DNA of 64,000 nt from an uncultured Roseovarius sp. (GCF_913057115.1 NZ_CAJXNN010000019.1:1-64000), one strand, 5' to 3'. Numbered from the stretch's first letter, positions 51,729 to 61,597 are shown. Program-made: numbers and translations. The notes: generated by a model not told the origin, from the letters alone.

Positions 51729-52337
51729 ATGAGCGAGCAAAAGACCAACCCGATGATCAAGACGGTGCTGGAGTTCGGCCCGATCCTTGCGTTTTTCGTG
51801 GCCTACCTTTGGCTCAAGGACGATATCTTTACCATCGGCGGGCGGGATTATGACGGGTTCATCGTGGTCACCGCCGGGTTCATCCCCGTGTTCCTGCTGG
51901 CCATGGGGGCGCTTTGGGCGCTCACCGGCCATTTGTCGAAAATGCAGGTGGTAACCGCCGTGCTGATCGTGGTCTTTGGCGGGATGAGCGTGTGGTTCAA
52001 CGACCCGCGGTTTTTCAAGATGAAGCCGACGATCATTTACCTTCTCTTTGGCGGGGTCTTGGGCTTTGGCCTGATGCGCGGCACTTCCTACATGCAATCG
52101 CTGATGGATGGGGTCATGCCGCTGACCGATGAAGGCTGGATGATCCTGACCAAGCGGATTTGTTATTTCTTTCTTGGGCTTGCACTGTTGAATGAAATCG
52201 TCTGGCGCAGCATGAGCGAGGAGATTTGGGTCTATTTCAAAACCTTCGGCCTGACCGCCGCGATCTTCCTTTTCTTCATGACGCAAGGGGCGTTGTTCCG
52301 CGACTACAGCACCGATCAGGGCGAGGGCGAGGAATGA
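51729..52337 (+). CDS. yciB: inner-membrane septation protein A (YciB/IspZ)
   Basis: The 202-residue protein has five to six helices with family motifs LEFGPILAFFVAYLW, MQVVTAVLIVVFGGMSVWFNDPRFFKMKPTIIY and FFLGLALLNEIVWR. YciB links envelope synthesis and division proteins and maintains envelope integrity in E. coli. ftsY two genes upstream is a common neighbourhood in alphaproteobacteria. Its stop overlaps the next start (ATGA). Confidence 0.92.
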   Translation: MSEQKTNPMIKTVLEFGPILAFFVAYLWLKDDIFTIGGRDYDGFIVVTAGFIPVFLLAMGALWALTGHLSKMQVVTAVLIVVFGGMSVWFNDPRFFKMKPTIIYLLFGGVLGFGLMRGTSYMQSLMDGVMPLTDEGWMILTKRICYFFLGLALLNEIVWRSMSEEIWVYFKTFGLTAAIFLFFMTQGALFRDYSTDQGEGEE

Positions 52338-53104
52338 TCGCCAACCTGATGATGTACGCCCGCCCAGAAACCGAGGCGGCGACCATCCGGTTTTGGGCCT
52401 TGATCCGCGACGGGCTGAGAGATCACGGGATCGCCGCCCCCGAGAGTTTGGCACAAGAGGCCGGGGAGTTCGAGGTTTGGACCGCCCCTGACTTGGTCCT
52501 CAGCCAGACCTGTGGGATGCCTTATCGGCTTTGGCTGCACGATCGGGTGGCCCTTGTGGGCACCCCGGATTACGGGCTGGAGGGCTGTGCGCCGGGGCAT
52601 TATCGCAGTGCTGTTGTCGTGCGCGCCGATGATGCACGCCAGACGCCGGGCGATTATCGCGAGGCGCTGTTTGCCTATAATCAGACATTCTCGCATTCGG
52701 GCTATGCCGCACCCTATGCGCTTTGCTTGCAGCATGGGTTCTGGTTTGAAAACCGGGTGCAGACCCACGGGCATCGCATGTCGGCGCAGGCCGTGGCCGA
52801 AGGGCGGGCGGATATCGCCGCGTTGGACGGGGTCACATGGCGTTTGATGCAAGAGCACGAAGACCTACACAAGCGGTTGCGCGTGCTCTGCTGGACCGAG
52901 GAAAGCCCCGGCCTGCCGCTGATTACGGCGCAGGGTGACAGGGTGCAAACTGTGCGCGATTCTGTTCTTCAAGCTATTGATAAGATGAATGAAAATGACC
53001 GGGGGGTGTTGGGCTTGCGTGGCTTGGTTGATATCCCGAAGGCGGCCTATCTTTCGGTGCCCAACCCGCCGGAAAGCGCGGGCGCAAGGCCAAGACCGTT
53101 TTGA
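52334..53104 (+). CDS. PhnD-like phosphate/phosphonate-binding domain protein without signal peptide
   Basis: The 256-residue product resembles the PhnD-type periplasmic binding fold (DLVLSQTCGMPYRL, YRSAVVVRADDARQTPGDYREALFAYNQTFSHSGYAAPY). There is no N-terminal signal, so it is cytosolic or uses another route. No ABC genes are adjacent. Its ATG overlaps the yciB stop by four bases. It could be a cytosolic ligand sensor; that is inference. Confidence 0.82.
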   Translation: MIANLMMYARPETEAATIRFWALIRDGLRDHGIAAPESLAQEAGEFEVWTAPDLVLSQTCGMPYRLWLHDRVALVGTPDYGLEGCAPGHYRSAVVVRADDARQTPGDYREALFAYNQTFSHSGYAAPYALCLQHGFWFENRVQTHGHRMSAQAVAEGRADIAALDGVTWRLMQEHEDLHKRLRVLCWTEESPGLPLITAQGDRVQTVRDSVLQAIDKMNENDRGVLGLRGLVDIPKAAYLSVPNPPESAGARPRPF

Positions 53105-53167
53105 TCAAAGCTGTTTAGAGGAGTGGCTTCGCCACGCTGGTTTGAGCGCGCTGACGCGCGCCGAACA

Positions 53168-53230
53168 GGGGCGCTGCCCCTGCGTTGAAAATCACGGATT
53201 TTCAACGTTCCCCGGAGTATTTGGAGAAAG
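53168..53230. repeat. Rhodobacteraceae intergenic repeat (GGGGCGCTGCCCC plus GTTGAAAATC hairpin)
   Basis: Hairpin GGGGC/GCCCC is followed by GTTGAAAATC/GATTTTCAAC and then CCCCGGAGTATTTGGAGAAA. The 62.79-kb copy has the same order, and a partial inverted copy is at 40.0 kb. It lies between convergent genes. Confidence 0.75.
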
Positions 53231-53241
53231 GTGAAACGGGT

Positions 53242-54186
53242 TTAGAGCGGCGTTTGAGGGCGGGCCATGGCCCCCTCGGGCGCGGTCCAGCCCGTTGGCC
53301 ATATTCGCGACCAGCGTGGGTCGCAGCCCTTGGGCAGGGCGGCGCGCAGCTGTACCAGGGGCAGGTTATCGGGCTGCCGCAAGAGCGCGCGGTAGAGCGG
53401 AAAGACCCCTTGACGGATGTAGGACGACCAATGGCAGACTCGGCCACCCGGCGGGGCGATCTCGAACCCGGCCCCGCGCAAGACCCGTAAAGTCTCGCGG
53501 TGATCCAGTTGCAAGGTCAGGGTATTGGCGGCCTGCGGCATCCCATGGGCCAGCGTCCAGTCGCCATGGGTTGGCGGGGTGACAAGGCGCTCCAGCAGGA
53601 AATCGAACAGGTCGTTCTCGCGGCTGGTGACATTGATGATCTCGGCGTTGTTTCCGGCGGGGCTTTGCAGAGCCTCCCGTGCTGTCTGGCCGTAATCGGC
53701 ACCCGACAGCAGGATAACCCGGCCCACCCCAGCCGTTGTGACATGGGGCAGTGCGGTCAGCGCCACCCTTGCGCCCAAGGAATGGGCCAGAAGGTGCACG
53801 GGCCGGTCAGGGGCCAGCCGTGCGATCATCCCGATCAACTCGGCCAAGGCGCGGCCCGCCTGTGCCGCCCGCCCATAGGCCCCCCAGATTGTGCCGCGCG
53901 CGGACCACCCAAAGCCGATGGCCAAGCCCTCGTTCGCGGCCTGCCCGGAAAACCCAAGGCCGCGCGGCCAGCTGACAGCCTTGACGCAGTCACGCTTGGG
54001 GCTGAGCGACAGAATGTGGCGGTGCGGGCAGGTCTGGCGGTTGGTCGGGTCGAACTTGTAACCGTGGATCATGATGACGATCGGGCCGGTGCTTTCCAAC
54101 CCCTGCCTCAGGGCTGGGGCAAGCGCGCCGGGGCTGGCGTGAAGTCTTGGCCCGTCTGGCGTGGCATTGATCTGCAAAACTGCCAT
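53242..54186 (-). CDS. alpha/beta-hydrolase fold protein
   Basis: The 314-residue protein has a GPIVIMIHGYKFDP oxyanion-hole region and the nucleophile elbow LLAHSLGARVALTAL (serine in AHSLG). A GADYGQTAREALQ stretch carries the likely acid, and a C-terminal His is in CHWSSY. The start at 54186 (MAVLQINATPDGP) is chosen over 54201 because GGTGGAACC lies before it. The substrate is unknown. It is divergent from the SAM-II-metZ unit. Confidence 0.8.
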   Translation of the reverse strand: MAVLQINATPDGPRLHASPGALAPALRQGLESTGPIVIMIHGYKFDPTNRQTCPHRHILSLSPKRDCVKAVSWPRGLGFSGQAANEGLAIGFGWSARGTIWGAYGRAAQAGRALAELIGMIARLAPDRPVHLLAHSLGARVALTALPHVTTAGVGRVILLSGADYGQTAREALQSPAGNNAEIINVTSRENDLFDFLLERLVTPPTHGDWTLAHGMPQAANTLTLQLDHRETLRVLRGAGFEIAPPGGRVCHWSSYIRQGVFPLYRALLRQPDNLPLVQLRAALPKGCDPRWSRIWPTGWTAPEGAMARPQTPL

Positions 54187-54312
54187 GGTTCCACCCATCA
54201 ACCGCTAGATGTTGTGGTTAGCGGATAGCCAAGCCCTACGACAGTTCCTTGAAGGCTTTGTTAAAGCTGCGTGACGGTGTTGACGGGTCACACGGCAAAG
54301 GCTAATGCGAAA

Positions 54313-54371
54313 CCCGTGGCGATTTGTGACCGGATTGCGGGCCACGTTAAACATTCCGCTAAAGAGGCGAA
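54313..54371 (+). promoter_or_regulatory. SAM-II riboswitch
   Basis: P1 pairs CGTGGC (54315-54320) with GCCACG (54341-54346). The conserved GATTTG, ACCGGATTGC, TTAAACATTCCGCTAAAGAGG follow the SAM-II pseudoknot consensus, with CGCTAAAGAGG as the 3' segment. It precedes metZ, a usual target in alphaproteobacteria. Confidence 0.9.
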
Positions 54372-54379
54372 GCATGAGG

Positions 54380-54415
54380 AAACCCCTTTCGCTTGGCCGC
54401 GATCGGGGTTTTTTT
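54380..54415 (+). terminator. attenuator terminator after the SAM-II aptamer
   Basis: AAACCCC/GGGGTTT with an inner TCGC/GCGA pair is followed by TTTT. It begins about nine bases after the aptamer and ends about 30 bases before metZ, so SAM binding most likely controls transcription termination. Confidence 0.82.
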
Positions 54416-54445
54416 ATGGGCGGGCGAGCCCTGCTGGAGGACGAC

Positions 54446-55627
54446 ATGAGCGACAATTGGAAGAAACGCACCAGCGCTGTGCATGGCGGTACCAAACGCA
54501 GCCAATGGGGCGAGGTGAGCGAGGCGATTTTTCTCACCCAAGGGTTTGTTTATGACAGCGCGGAGGCGGCGGCGGCGCGGTTCGAGAGCGCCGGCCCGGA
54601 TGAATACATCTATGCGCGCTACGGCAACCCGACGGTGGCCATGTTCGAAGAACGTATCGCGGGCCTTGAAGGGGCGGAGGATGGTTTTGCCACGGCCTCG
54701 GGGATGGCGGCGGTGTCGGGCGCTTTGATGTCGATGCTGAAGGCGGGGGACCATGTGGTGGCCGCACGGGCGCTTTTCGGGTCCTGCCTTTACGTGTTGG
54801 AAGAGGTGCTAACCCGTTATGGCGTCGAGGTTTCTTTTGTCGATGGCACGGATCTGGATGAGTGGCGCGCGGCCATTCGCGACGACACGGTTCTGGTGTT
54901 TTTCGAGACCATCGCCAACCCGACGCTCGACGTCGTGAACCTGCCCGAGGTCGCCAAGCTGGCCCATGCCAAGGGCGCCAAGGTGGTGGTGGACAATGTA
55001 TTTGCCACGCCGGTCTTTTCGCGGGCGATCGAGCAGGGGGCCGATGTGGTCGTCTACTCGGCCACCAAGCATATCGACGGGCAGGGGCGCGCGCTTGGCG
55101 GTGTGATCTTGGGGAGCCAAGACTATATCCGGAAAACCGTTGAGCCTTACATGAAGCATACTGGCGGGTCGATGTCGCCCTTTACCGCTTGGGTGATGCT
55201 CAAGGGCTTGGAAACAATGGATCTTCGCGTCCGGGCGCAGGCCGCGACGGCGACCGCGCTGACCGAGGCGCTGCAGGGGCATGAAAAACTGGCGCGGGTG
55301 CTTTACCCCGGCCACGAAAGCCATGTGCAGTTTGCTCTGGCGCAAGAGATCATGGGCGCGGGCGGGACCGTTGTGGCGCTTGATCTGGCGGCTGGGCAGG
55401 AGGCGGCGTTCCGCTTTCTGAACGCGCTGAAAATTGTGGTGATTTCCAACAACTTGGGAGATGCGAAATCCATTGCGACCCACCCGGCCACCACGACGCA
55501 CCAACGGCTTCCCGACGATCAGAAGCAGGCGCTTGGCATCACGCCGGGGCTGATCCGGTTGAGCCTCGGGATCGAGGATACCCAAGACCTGATCGGGGAT
55601 GTTCTGGGGGCCCTGGACGCGGTTTGA
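54446..55627 (+). CDS. metZ: O-succinylhomoserine sulfhydrylase
   Basis: MetZ makes homocysteine from O-succinylhomoserine and sulfide with pyridoxal phosphate. The PLP lysine is in VVYSATKHIDGQGR. Other Cys/Met-metabolism family motifs are YARYGNPTVAMFEERIAGLEG, FFETIANPTLDVVNL and RLSLGIEDTQDLIGD. The start at 54446 follows CTGGAGGACGAC and gives 393 residues; the ORF track starts inside the riboswitch. Upstream SAM-II plus terminator explains regulation by methionine supply. Confidence 0.94.
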   Translation: MSDNWKKRTSAVHGGTKRSQWGEVSEAIFLTQGFVYDSAEAAAARFESAGPDEYIYARYGNPTVAMFEERIAGLEGAEDGFATASGMAAVSGALMSMLKAGDHVVAARALFGSCLYVLEEVLTRYGVEVSFVDGTDLDEWRAAIRDDTVLVFFETIANPTLDVVNLPEVAKLAHAKGAKVVVDNVFATPVFSRAIEQGADVVVYSATKHIDGQGRALGGVILGSQDYIRKTVEPYMKHTGGSMSPFTAWVMLKGLETMDLRVRAQAATATALTEALQGHEKLARVLYPGHESHVQFALAQEIMGAGGTVVALDLAAGQEAAFRFLNALKIVVISNNLGDAKSIATHPATTTHQRLPDDQKQALGITPGLIRLSLGIEDTQDLIGDVLGALDAV

Positions 55628-56027
55628 GCCTTTTGGCATCGAATCGGGGCCAAGCCATTGAGTTAACGCCAGAAACCCCTGTCTGCATCGCGTCGGTATC
55701 ACGTCGGTATCGCGTCGGTATTTTTTACCGAAACCCGGCGGGTTAACAGGGCGTGCGGTGGGTTTTGTACGAAACGTACGCGGGTTTCGTACGTTTCGGC
55801 AAAATGACGGCCCTTGGCCCTTACCACCGATAACCGACCTGCAACGCACGGCGCGCGCCTCGGGACTGACGGGGCAATCGATCCCTGTCGGCGGCCCACA
55901 TTGATTTCGTAGAATCTTCGTAAAACCCTCGGCGCTTTCTTGCAAAAAAGCGCTTTTGCAAAAGCTGCTCTCAACTCTGATGACGTTCAATGCGGCCACC
56001 CTGACGTCATGACGGAATGGAGCACGC
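55628..56027. other. 400-bp intergenic region with tandem and inverted repeats, including GTACG dyads
   Basis: Three tandem CGTCGGTATC-type units lie at about 55690-55720. CGGTA/TACCG (55716-55730) and AACCCG/CGGGTT follow. A large inverted repeat TTTTG..CGAAACGTACG / CGTACGTTTCG..CAAAA spans 55763-55804. A TTGCAAAAAAGCGCTTTTGCAA near-palindrome and an ATGACGT/ACGTCAT pair lie just before the Hint gene. No coding frame or clear metZ terminator is evident. Confidence 0.6.
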
Positions 56028-57378
56028 ATGCCTGTCGCATCGGAATTGCCGATTGATACGAACGTCACGGCAGATGACATGGCAAATGAAATGTTCGGTA
56101 GCGGCATCACGATTGTCTCGGCCAGCTACACCGGACATGCCAATGCCTCTGGTAAATATTCGGATGGCGACGCAGTTGCTCCGGGCTTAACACCGTCTGA
56201 TACAGGTGTGATTTTGTTTACCGGGAACGCCGCGAGTATCACCAACAGTTCAGGTGATGCCAATGTCTCGGCCGGGACCACGGCAAATCATGCATTGGCC
56301 GGCGATTCCGATCTTGATGCAATTTCGGGCCAAACGACCTTCGACGCTTCGCTGTTCGAGGCCACATTCGTTCCGGAAGGCAGCACTTTGAGCATGTGAC
56401 AGTAATCTGCTGATCGCAGGGGAATCTTTGCAGACTGTGGTGATTGCCGGGGATGACGATATTTCGGTCCGCGCAGGTCGTGAGGAAGAATTCGACCTGT
56501 TGGCGAATGATGTCAGCACCACCGGCAGCACCTTGACCATCACGGAAATCAATGGCCAACCGGTTTCGGTCGGCGATACTGTAACGCTGACGACAGGTGA
56601 GCAAATCACCTTGACCGACACCGGCATGGTGCTTGCGGACACGGATGGTGATCTGGGAACCAATACGTTTACTTACACCGTCGAGGACGAAGACGGAAAT
56701 GCAGACGTCGGGCTGGTCAACCTGACGACGACGGTGCCTTGTTTCACGACGGATACCTTGATCGAAACGTCCCAAGGGCCCGTGCCGGTCCAACAGTTGC
56801 GGCCAGGAGATCTGGTCATGACGGTTGATCACGGTCCGCAGCCGCTCAGGTGGATCGGCTCCCGCAGGCTTGAGCGGGCAGAGCTAAGCGCCAATCCACA
56901 TCTAAAGCCAGTCAGAATTGCCATCAACGCACTTGCACCCGGCCGTCCCAATCACGATCTGATGGTATCACCGCAACACAGGGTGATGCTCAGCTCGAAA
57001 ATTGCGCACCGCATGTTTGGCTGTGCAGAGGTGCTGGTCGCGGCGAAGAAGCTGCTGACCCATGAGGGGGTGAGCGTGGTGGAAAACACCCCTGACGGGG
57101 TCGAATACGTCCACATCCTGTTTGAAGACCATCAAGTTGTGTATTCGAATGGTATGCCGACGGAGAGCCTGCTTGTTGGGCCAGAGGTTTCAAAAGCTCT
57201 GCCGCCGGACGCAATTGCTGAAATCCGAGAGATTTTCCCACGCTTCAAGGTGGCCGAATGTGAGTGCACCCCCGCGAGAAGACTTGTCAGAAAGGCCCGG
57301 AAAATCGACCAACTCGTTCTGCGGCATTTGAAGAATGCAAGGAGCCTGTTTGAAAACGTACCCATTCAGGACCTTTGA
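56028..57378 (+). pseudogene. broken choice-of-anchor-L / Hint-domain secreted protein
   Basis: The first frame (56028-56399) matches the start of roseobacter choice-of-anchor-L proteins (PVASELPIDTNVTADDMANEMFGSG, TTFDASLFEATFVPEGSTL). It stops at TGA. The next frame, shifted by one and open from 56392, resumes with DSNLLIAGESLQTVVIAGDD, a bridging domain, and a complete Hint/haemolysin-type domain (PCFTTDTLIETSQGPVPVQQLRPGDLV, VSPQHRVM). About 100 residues of the L domain seem deleted at the junction. Frame 2 could restart at TTG 56428 (GCAGGGGAA upstream). Codon use is less GC-rich than its neighbours. The absence of a signal peptide is normal for this family. Confidence 0.75.
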
Positions 57379-57659
57379 ACTGTCCCGGGTTTGTCGAAGA
57401 AACTCCGGGCCGCTCATAGTGCTGTTTCCACGTCAGTAATGCCTTCAAGCTCGTGGGGTGCGGCCTTGGCTGACGACTGTCGCATAGCGGCCTGAACGAG
57501 TGCTGTTGGAAAGCGGCCATGGCGTCGTGACTGCCACAGGCCGGTCAAACCTGCGTTCCGTGCTCCGCCGCCGGAGCGGGATAATTTTGGCAAGAAGCAG
57601 CGGCGGGTGCGTGCATTGGCGTTGGCCTTGGTGTATCCTGACGCCAAGAACGAGCCAAA
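57379..57659. other. 281-bp intergenic region, possible insertion-sequence edge
   Basis: TGAACTGTCCCGGGTTTGTCG at 57376-57396 resembles IS3-type ends, and its TGA is the stop of the Hint frame. A matching second end or transposase frame is not found. A CCGCCGCCGGAGCGG hairpin lies near 57570. I see no gene here. Confidence 0.35.
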
Positions 57660-58892
57660 ATGGCGGTGAGCAGGATGATCAGGGCAATTTGGGTGGCACT
57701 TCTCTGCCTTTGGGGCGGTCTGGCCGTGGCGCAGGACTTCAGCGGCTTGGCGCGGGTCGTGCCGGAGGGCAGCGGCGTGGAGGACACGCGCCGGGGGCTT
57801 TCGGTGAACCTGACCCTGAGCCAAGGCGTGCCGTACCGGGTGTTCACCCTGAACGAGCCTGCGCGTCTGGTGTTGGACTTCCGCGAAGTGGATTGGCAGG
57901 GCGTCACGGCGGAGGCGCTGGACCGTAGCGAACGGGCCCTGGCCCTGCGGATGGGCGGGTTCCGGCCCGGGTGGTCGCGCATGGTGGTGGACCTCGACGC
58001 GCCTTACCTGCCCGACACCGTGGATTTGCGCGTGACGCCTGAAACCGGACAAGCCGCGCTTGAGGTTGTTCTGCGGTCTGTCGGGGCCGAGGACTTCGCC
58101 GCCGCCGCAGGGGCGCCGAATTTGCCGGGGTGGGATTTGCCGTCAGACGGGCTGAAGGCCGAACGGCGCCCGCGCCAACGGGGCGAGGACCCCTTGGTGG
58201 TCGTGCTGGACCCGGGCCATGGCGGGATCGACCCGGGAGCGGAGGCCGATGGTTTGGCCGAGAAGGACCTCATGCTGCAATTCGCCCGCGAGCTGAAAGA
58301 GCGTCTTTTGCGGGCCGGCGGGATGAACGTTGTGCTGACCCGGACGGACGATAGTTTCGTTTCGCTGGAGCGGCGGGTGGCGATTGCCCATCGGGTGCAA
58401 GCGGATATCTTCATATCGCTGCACGCCGATGCCCTGAGCGAGGGGCGGGCGCACGGGGCGACGGTCTACACTCTGTCGGACAGTGCCAGCGATGAGGCCA
58501 GCCGGGCCTTGGCCGAGCGGCACAACCGGGCCGATATGCTGGCCGGTGTTGACCTGAGCGGCAGCGACGACGTGGTGGCCGACGTTCTGATGGATCTGGC
58601 GCGGATGGAGACCCAGCCACGCGCCGAGAGCTTGGCCAAGGCGGTGCGCCTGAGCCTTGCCGAACATGACCTGCCGCTCAATTCGCGGCCCATGCGGCAT
58701 GCCGGGTTTTCTGTGCTGAAATCGCCGGATATTCCCTCGGTTCTGGTGGAGCTTGGCTTCTTGTCGAGCCGAAGGGACCGGGCCAACCTGCGCGACGCCG
58801 AGTGGCGCACCCGCATGGCCGACGCCTTGCATGATGCGCTGGCGGCATGGCGGCGGGCCGATGCCGCCGCCGCCGATCTGGTGCGGCAATGA
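57660..58892 (+). CDS. N-acetylmuramoyl-L-alanine amidase (AmiA/B/C type)
   Basis: The enzyme removes stem peptides from peptidoglycan during cell separation. A signal peptide (AIWVALLCLWGGLAVAQ) leads to an AMIN domain (about 30-155: YRVFTLNEPARLVLDFREV). The zinc Amidase_3 domain follows (VVVLDPGHGGIDPGAEADG, Glu in GLAEKDLML, DIFISLHADAL, ELGFLSSRRDRANL). Length 410 is typical. ATG 57660 or the ATG five codons later are both possible starts. mrcA follows 88 bp later. Confidence 0.93.
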   Translation: MAVSRMIRAIWVALLCLWGGLAVAQDFSGLARVVPEGSGVEDTRRGLSVNLTLSQGVPYRVFTLNEPARLVLDFREVDWQGVTAEALDRSERALALRMGGFRPGWSRMVVDLDAPYLPDTVDLRVTPETGQAALEVVLRSVGAEDFAAAAGAPNLPGWDLPSDGLKAERRPRQRGEDPLVVVLDPGHGGIDPGAEADGLAEKDLMLQFARELKERLLRAGGMNVVLTRTDDSFVSLERRVAIAHRVQADIFISLHADALSEGRAHGATVYTLSDSASDEASRALAERHNRADMLAGVDLSGSDDVVADVLMDLARMETQPRAESLAKAVRLSLAEHDLPLNSRPMRHAGFSVLKSPDIPSVLVELGFLSSRRDRANLRDAEWRTRMADALHDALAAWRRADAAAADLVRQ

Positions 58893-58980
58893 GCGGCCCA
58901 TGCGCGGCGCTGCGCCAGATGTGTTTTGACGTGGGCCATGGGCGTGCCTATATGGGGTCCAAATCAACGCGGGGGCACTT

Positions 58981-61503
58981 GTGCTTAGGGCGATAGGATC
59001 ATTTTTCGGCACGCTGTTCAGTCTTGTGACGCTGGGCGTGATGCTGATCGCGCTGAGCATCGGCGCGGTCTTTCATATCTATGGCAAGGACTTGCCCAGC
59101 CATGAAAGCCTTGCCAATTACACGCCGCCCACCATCAGCCGGATTTATTCCGGCGAGGGGCGGATCATCGACGAGTTCAGCCGCGAGCGGCGGCTGTTCA
59201 CCCCCGCCGAGGAAATTCCCGATCTGGTCAAGCAGGCCTTCATCAGTGCCGAGGACAAGAATTTCTATGCCCATGGCGGCTATGATGCGCGCGGGATCGC
59301 GGCGGCCATCGTGGAAGCGGTGCGGTCGCGCGGGCAGAATGTGCGCGGCGCCTCGACCATCACGCAGCAGGTGATGAAGAACTTCCTGTTGTCCGGTGAC
59401 CGGCGGATCGAGCGCAAGATCAAGGAGATCATCCTTGCCACCCGGATCGAGGAGACCCTGAGCAAGGAAGAGATCCTTGAGCTCTATCTCAACGAGATTT
59501 TCCTTGGTCAGAATTCCTATGGTGTCACGGCGGCGGCGCAGACCTATTTCAACAAGACCCTGCGCGAACTGGCGCCGCATGAGGCGGCGACGCTGGCCTC
59601 GATGCCCAAGGCGCCGAGCGACTATCACCCGGTACGCGAGAAAGAGCGGCTGTTGAACCGTCGCAATTTCGTGCTCAGGGAGATGCATGAGAATGGCTAT
59701 CTGGACAAGGCGACCTATGAGGCGGAATTGGCCGCGCCGCTGCGCTCGGTGCAGAATGGCGATTTCGCGCCGTTCAGCGATGATTTGCCGCCGCGCGATT
59801 ATTTCACCGATGAAATTCGCCGCCAGTTGAGCCAGGATTTCGGTGAGGGTGAGTTTTTCACCGGCGGCCTGAGCGTACGCGCCACCATCGACCCCGAGAT
59901 GCAGGAGGAGGCGGCCACGGCGCTGCGGCGTCAGTTGGAGAAGTATGACCGCGGGCGGGGCCGCTGGCGCGGCACGGGGATTACCTTGCCCGAGGAGGCC
60001 TTGGCGAGCGAAGAGGCCTGGCGCGAGGCATTAAGCGATGCCAAGGTGGCCCGAGACATCGAGTTGAACGGGACATGGTACCCGGCGGTCGTACTGGAAA
60101 TCGGCGATCAGGAGATGCGTTTGGGCATCGAGGGCGTGGCCCCGGATGAGAATGCCCCGCATGTGGTGCCGCGCGAAGATATTGCATGGCTGCCCGGCAG
60201 TTTCCGCGAGGAATTTGAACTGGGCGAGGTCGTGCATGTTCGCAAGATGACCGAAGACGACAGTGGCGAGTTCATCCGCTGGAGCCTGCGGCAGGTGCCG
60301 GAGGCGCAGGGCGGTTTCGTTGCTATGGACGTGCAGACCGGCCGGGTTTTGGCGATGCAGGGCGGATTCTCGTACCAGCATTCGGTGTTCAATCGCGCCA
60401 CGCAGGCCAAGCGGCAGCCGGGGTCGAGCTTCAAGCCTTTCGTTTACGCGGCTGCTCTGGATAGTGGCTATACGCCCGCGACAATCGTGGTGGATGCCCC
60501 CATTGAGATCGACACGCCGCAAGGCCTGTGGCGGCCGCGCAATTCGTCGAACAAGTTCTATGGACCAACGCCCTTGCGGACCGGGATTGAACGCTCGCGG
60601 AACCTGATGACCATTCGTCTGGCTCAGGAGGTGGGCATGGACGTGGTGGCCAATTATGCCGAGCGCTTTGGCGTTTACGACGATATGGGCCGTTTCCTGG
60701 CCAACTCGCTGGGGTCCGAGGAAACCACGCTTTACAAGGTGGTCTCGGCCTATGCGATGTTCGCCAACGGCGGCGAGCGGGTGGAACCCACATTGGTCGA
60801 CCGGGTGCAAGACCGTTATGGCAAGACGGTTTATTCGCACGATACGCGCGATTGCACCGATTGCGCCGATCCGACCATTCCGGCCAACCGCGGCCCGCGC
60901 ATCGTGTCGGACCGCGAACAGGTCATGGATGCTGTGACCGCTTATCAGCTGACCTCGATGATGAAGGGGGTGGTGGATCGCGGCACGGCCTCGGGGGCCA
61001 TCAACCTGCCCGTGCCGGTGGCGGGCAAGACGGGTACCACGAACGATGCACGCGACGTGTGGTTCGTGGGCTTCACCAGTACCGTCGCGGCGGGCTGTTA
61101 CATCGGCTATGACCAGCCGCGCAGCCTTGGGCGCGGGGCCTATGGCGCCTCGATGTGCGGGCCGGTGTTCCAGGAGTTCATGCAGGAAGCCATCAAGAAA
61201 TACGGTGGCGGTGAATTCCGCGTCCCCCCGGGTGGACGCTTCATCAAGATCGACCGTTTCACCGGCGCGCGCCTGTCGGATGACGCCAGCGGAGAGCACG
61301 TGGTCGCCGAGTATTTCCGGGATGGTGAGGAGCCTGTCTTTGGCATCGCCTTCGACGGTGGTTTTGCCATGGGTGAAAACCTTGATTTGTTCCGCTCGGG
61401 CGAGCGGGAGCAAGTCAAGGAGGTCACCACCTCGACCGGTGAGAAGGCCACGGTGGGCAACAAATCCAATTTCGGAAACATGAGTTCCGGCGGGCTTTAC
61501 TGA
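58981..61503 (+). CDS. mrcA: penicillin-binding protein 1A, bifunctional murein synthase
   Basis: The GTG start at 58981 follows GGGGGCACTT. A single membrane anchor (residues about 10-35) precedes the GT51 transglycosylase ([15 protein letters not shown] with the catalytic Glu; [12 protein letters not shown]). An OB-like PBP1A insertion (about 330-420) and the transpeptidase follow, with [12 protein letters not shown] (nucleophile serine), SRN and KTGTT motifs. Length 840 is normal for PBP1A. Placement after an amidase gene and before prfB is common in Rhodobacteraceae. Confidence 0.95.
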   Translation: MLRAIGSFFGTLFSLVTLGVMLIALSIGAVFHIYGKDLPSHESLANYTPPTISRIYSGEGRIIDEFSRERRLFTPAEEIPDLVKQAFISAEDKNFYAHGGYDARGIAAAIVEAVRSRGQNVRGASTITQQVMKNFLLSGDRRIERKIKEIILATRIEETLSKEEILELYLNEIFLGQNSYGVTAAAQTYFNKTLRELAPHEAATLASMPKAPSDYHPVREKERLLNRRNFVLREMHENGYLDKATYEAELAAPLRSVQNGDFAPFSDDLPPRDYFTDEIRRQLSQDFGEGEFFTGGLSVRATIDPEMQEEAATALRRQLEKYDRGRGRWRGTGITLPEEALASEEAWREALSDAKVARDIELNGTWYPAVVLEIGDQEMRLGIEGVAPDENAPHVVPREDIAWLPGSFREEFELGEVVHVRKMTEDDSGEFIRWSLRQVPEAQGGFVAMDVQTGRVLAMQGGFSYQHSVFNRATQAKRQPGSSFKPFVYAAALDSGYTPATIVVDAPIEIDTPQGLWRPRNSSNKFYGPTPLRTGIERSRNLMTIRLAQEVGMDVVANYAERFGVYDDMGRFLANSLGSEETTLYKVVSAYAMFANGGERVEPTLVDRVQDRYGKTVYSHDTRDCTDCADPTIPANRGPRIVSDREQVMDAVTAYQLTSMMKGVVDRGTASGAINLPVPVAGKTGTTNDARDVWFVGFTSTVAAGCYIGYDQPRSLGRGAYGASMCGPVFQEFMQEAIKKYGGGEFRVPPGGRFIKIDRFTGARLSDDASGEHVVAEYFRDGEEPVFGIAFDGGFAMGENLDLFRSGEREQVKEVTTSTGEKATVGNKSNFGNMSSGGLY

Positions 61504-61537
61504 CACCCCGCGCGAGACCCTGCGCGCACGGGTGACC

Positions 61538-61564
61538 TTGCCCGCCCTAGCGCCCTGCGTTATC
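61538..61564 (+). promoter_or_regulatory. candidate promoter of prfB
   Basis: TTGCCC (61538-61543) is followed after 15 bp by GTTATC (61559), 34 bp before the prfB start. It repeats the TTGCC...TAT pattern of the fab promoters. Confidence 0.3.
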
Positions 61565-61597
61565 ACCTGCATCCGAGCCAACCAAGGACACTATGCC

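Noticed and set aside
57414-58052. 212-codon minus-strand frame before and inside the amidase gene
   Set aside because: Antisense to the AMIN domain of the amidase; composition is that of a shadow.
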